NCBI GenBank assembly: GCA_963840445.1 | Contig: CAWIZC010000033.1 | Coordinates: forward strand, 1-64,000 | Reading direction: 5' to 3' | DNA: 64,000 bases | Origin: AWTP1-13 sp963840445 | GTDB lineage: Bacteria > Pseudomonadota > Alphaproteobacteria > Rhizobiales > Hyphomicrobiaceae | Program-made: the position numbers and the translations under genes | The notes under the pieces: generated by a model | The model's database searches: none | The model's input: the letters and a program-made list of their open reading frames with translations, nothing else | Told to the model about the DNA's origin: nothing | In this document: positions 63,546-64,000 of the stretch, in pieces | Layout: each line of letters starts with the position of its first letter | Position numbering within the stretch: the first letter of the stretch is position 1

Positions 63546-64000
63546 TCACAAACCCGCGGACATGCCGCCGTCGACGGCGAGCACTGCACCCGTGATATAG
63601 GAGGCATCGTCACTGGCCAGGAACAGAACGGCCTTGGCCATATCCTCCGCCGTGCCGAAGCGCTTCAGCAGCGTGCGGTCGAGCAGAGCCTTGTGAATGC
63701 CCGGGTTGCTGAGCGCCCGCTTGGTGAGCGCAGTCTCGACGAAACCCGGCGCCAGCGCGTTGACGCGGATGTTGAAAGGCGCGTACTCGACCGCCAGCCC
63801 TTTGCTGAGCGCCACCACGGCGCCCTTGGTGGCGGAGTAGGCGGTCAGCTGCCGCAGCCCGCGATGCGCCATGATGGAGGCGACGTTAATCAACGAGCCG
63901 CGGCCCGAAGCCTTCAGCAGGCCGAAGCCATCCCGCGCCACGCGCACCACGCCGTCGAGATTGACCTCGCGGATCTTGACCCAGTCGGCATCGCTCAGGT
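63546..64000 (-). CDS. SDR-family oxidoreductase, partial (5' end outside window)
   Basis: About 150 C-terminal residues of a classical short-chain dehydrogenase are present. The catalytic pair is in YSATKGAVVALSKGLAVEYA (YxxxK), preceded by SLINVASIMAHRGLRQL with the Ser, and followed by NALAPGFVETALTKRAL and the closing SYITGAVLAVDGGMSAGL. The frame continues to base 64000 with DADWVKIREVNLDGVV, so the start and the NAD-binding GxxxGxG lie outside. FabG-like 3-oxoacyl reductases and sugar dehydrogenases share this pattern, so the substrate is open. Confidence 0.9.
   Translation of the reverse strand, partial: LSDADWVKIREVNLDGVVRVARDGFGLLKASGRGSLINVASIMAHRGLRQLTAYSATKGAVVALSKGLAVEYAPFNIRVNALAPGFVETALTKRALSNPGIHKALLDRTLLKRFGTAEDMAKAVLFLASDDASYITGAVLAVDGGMSAGL

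Noticed and set aside
1..64000. CRISPR array, rRNA operon, insertion sequence or complete prophage
   Set aside because: I looked for regular spaced repeats, rRNA-like sequence, transposase frames and phage structural genes and saw none.

Overview
The window looks like chromosomal DNA of an alphaproteobacterium, most likely Hyphomicrobiales (Rhizobiales-type). Reasons: high GC, a dacC-tmk-holB-metG-tatD-MBL run typical of that group, an NDUFS4-like complex I accessory gene, Omp25-type porins, a PPC/DUF296 protein beside a small Cys-rich protein, and solute-binding proteins of TRAP and polar-amino-acid ABC type. The genus cannot be fixed from the sequence alone.

Layout. 0-32 kb is accessory-like: gene density is low, tiny proteins are many, and there are gene remnants. 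It holds a broken Omp25-like porin, a 3' fragment of tRNA-Pro (possible integration scar), an L,D-transpeptidase, a cysteine-less DksA/TraR protein, a GGDEF-EAL protein in operon with an orphan TRAP binding protein, a second orphan TRAP binding protein and a TauE-like permease. From 11.3 to 19.5 kb lies the most interesting locus, two divergent operons. The leftward one has three tandem DUF1989 proteins followed by an amino-acid-type ABC importer. The rightward one has an HpaB-family flavin monooxygenase, RidA, DUF1028 and an arginase/agmatinase-family ureohydrolase. Together they suggest import and breakdown of a nitrogen-rich, possibly guanidino-containing, compound. After it come a three-gene operon of small proteins (20.0-20.9 kb), an LLM oxidoreductase, a frameshifted threonine-dehydratase-like gene with a divergent ArsR regulator, a large hybrid histidine kinase, an outer-membrane barrel and an acyltransferase.

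32.6-64 kb is denser and more core-like: complex I accessory protein, dacC, tmk, holB, metG, tatD, a PhnP-like hydrolase, kdsA, a vWA protein, a GT25 glycosyltransferase, ilvC, an unrecognised large protein paired with a membrane protein, phzF, an O-antigen/polysaccharide export and synthesis set (Wzm, Wzt, epimerase, glycosyltransferase), an aldo/keto reductase, TusA, an MMPL/RND exporter, a lysozyme-like protein, two EamA transporters flanking a threonine aldolase, and an SDR cut by the window end.

At least fourteen genes are interrupted by one or more single-base frameshifts, including ones expected to be essential (metG) or highly conserved (dacC, tatD). In most of them both halves keep clean coding sequence, so indel errors in the assembly are the simplest explanation. 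Dispersed palindromic repeats with GTCATCCC...GGGATGAC ends occur between genes, and one forms the C-terminal tail of KdsA.
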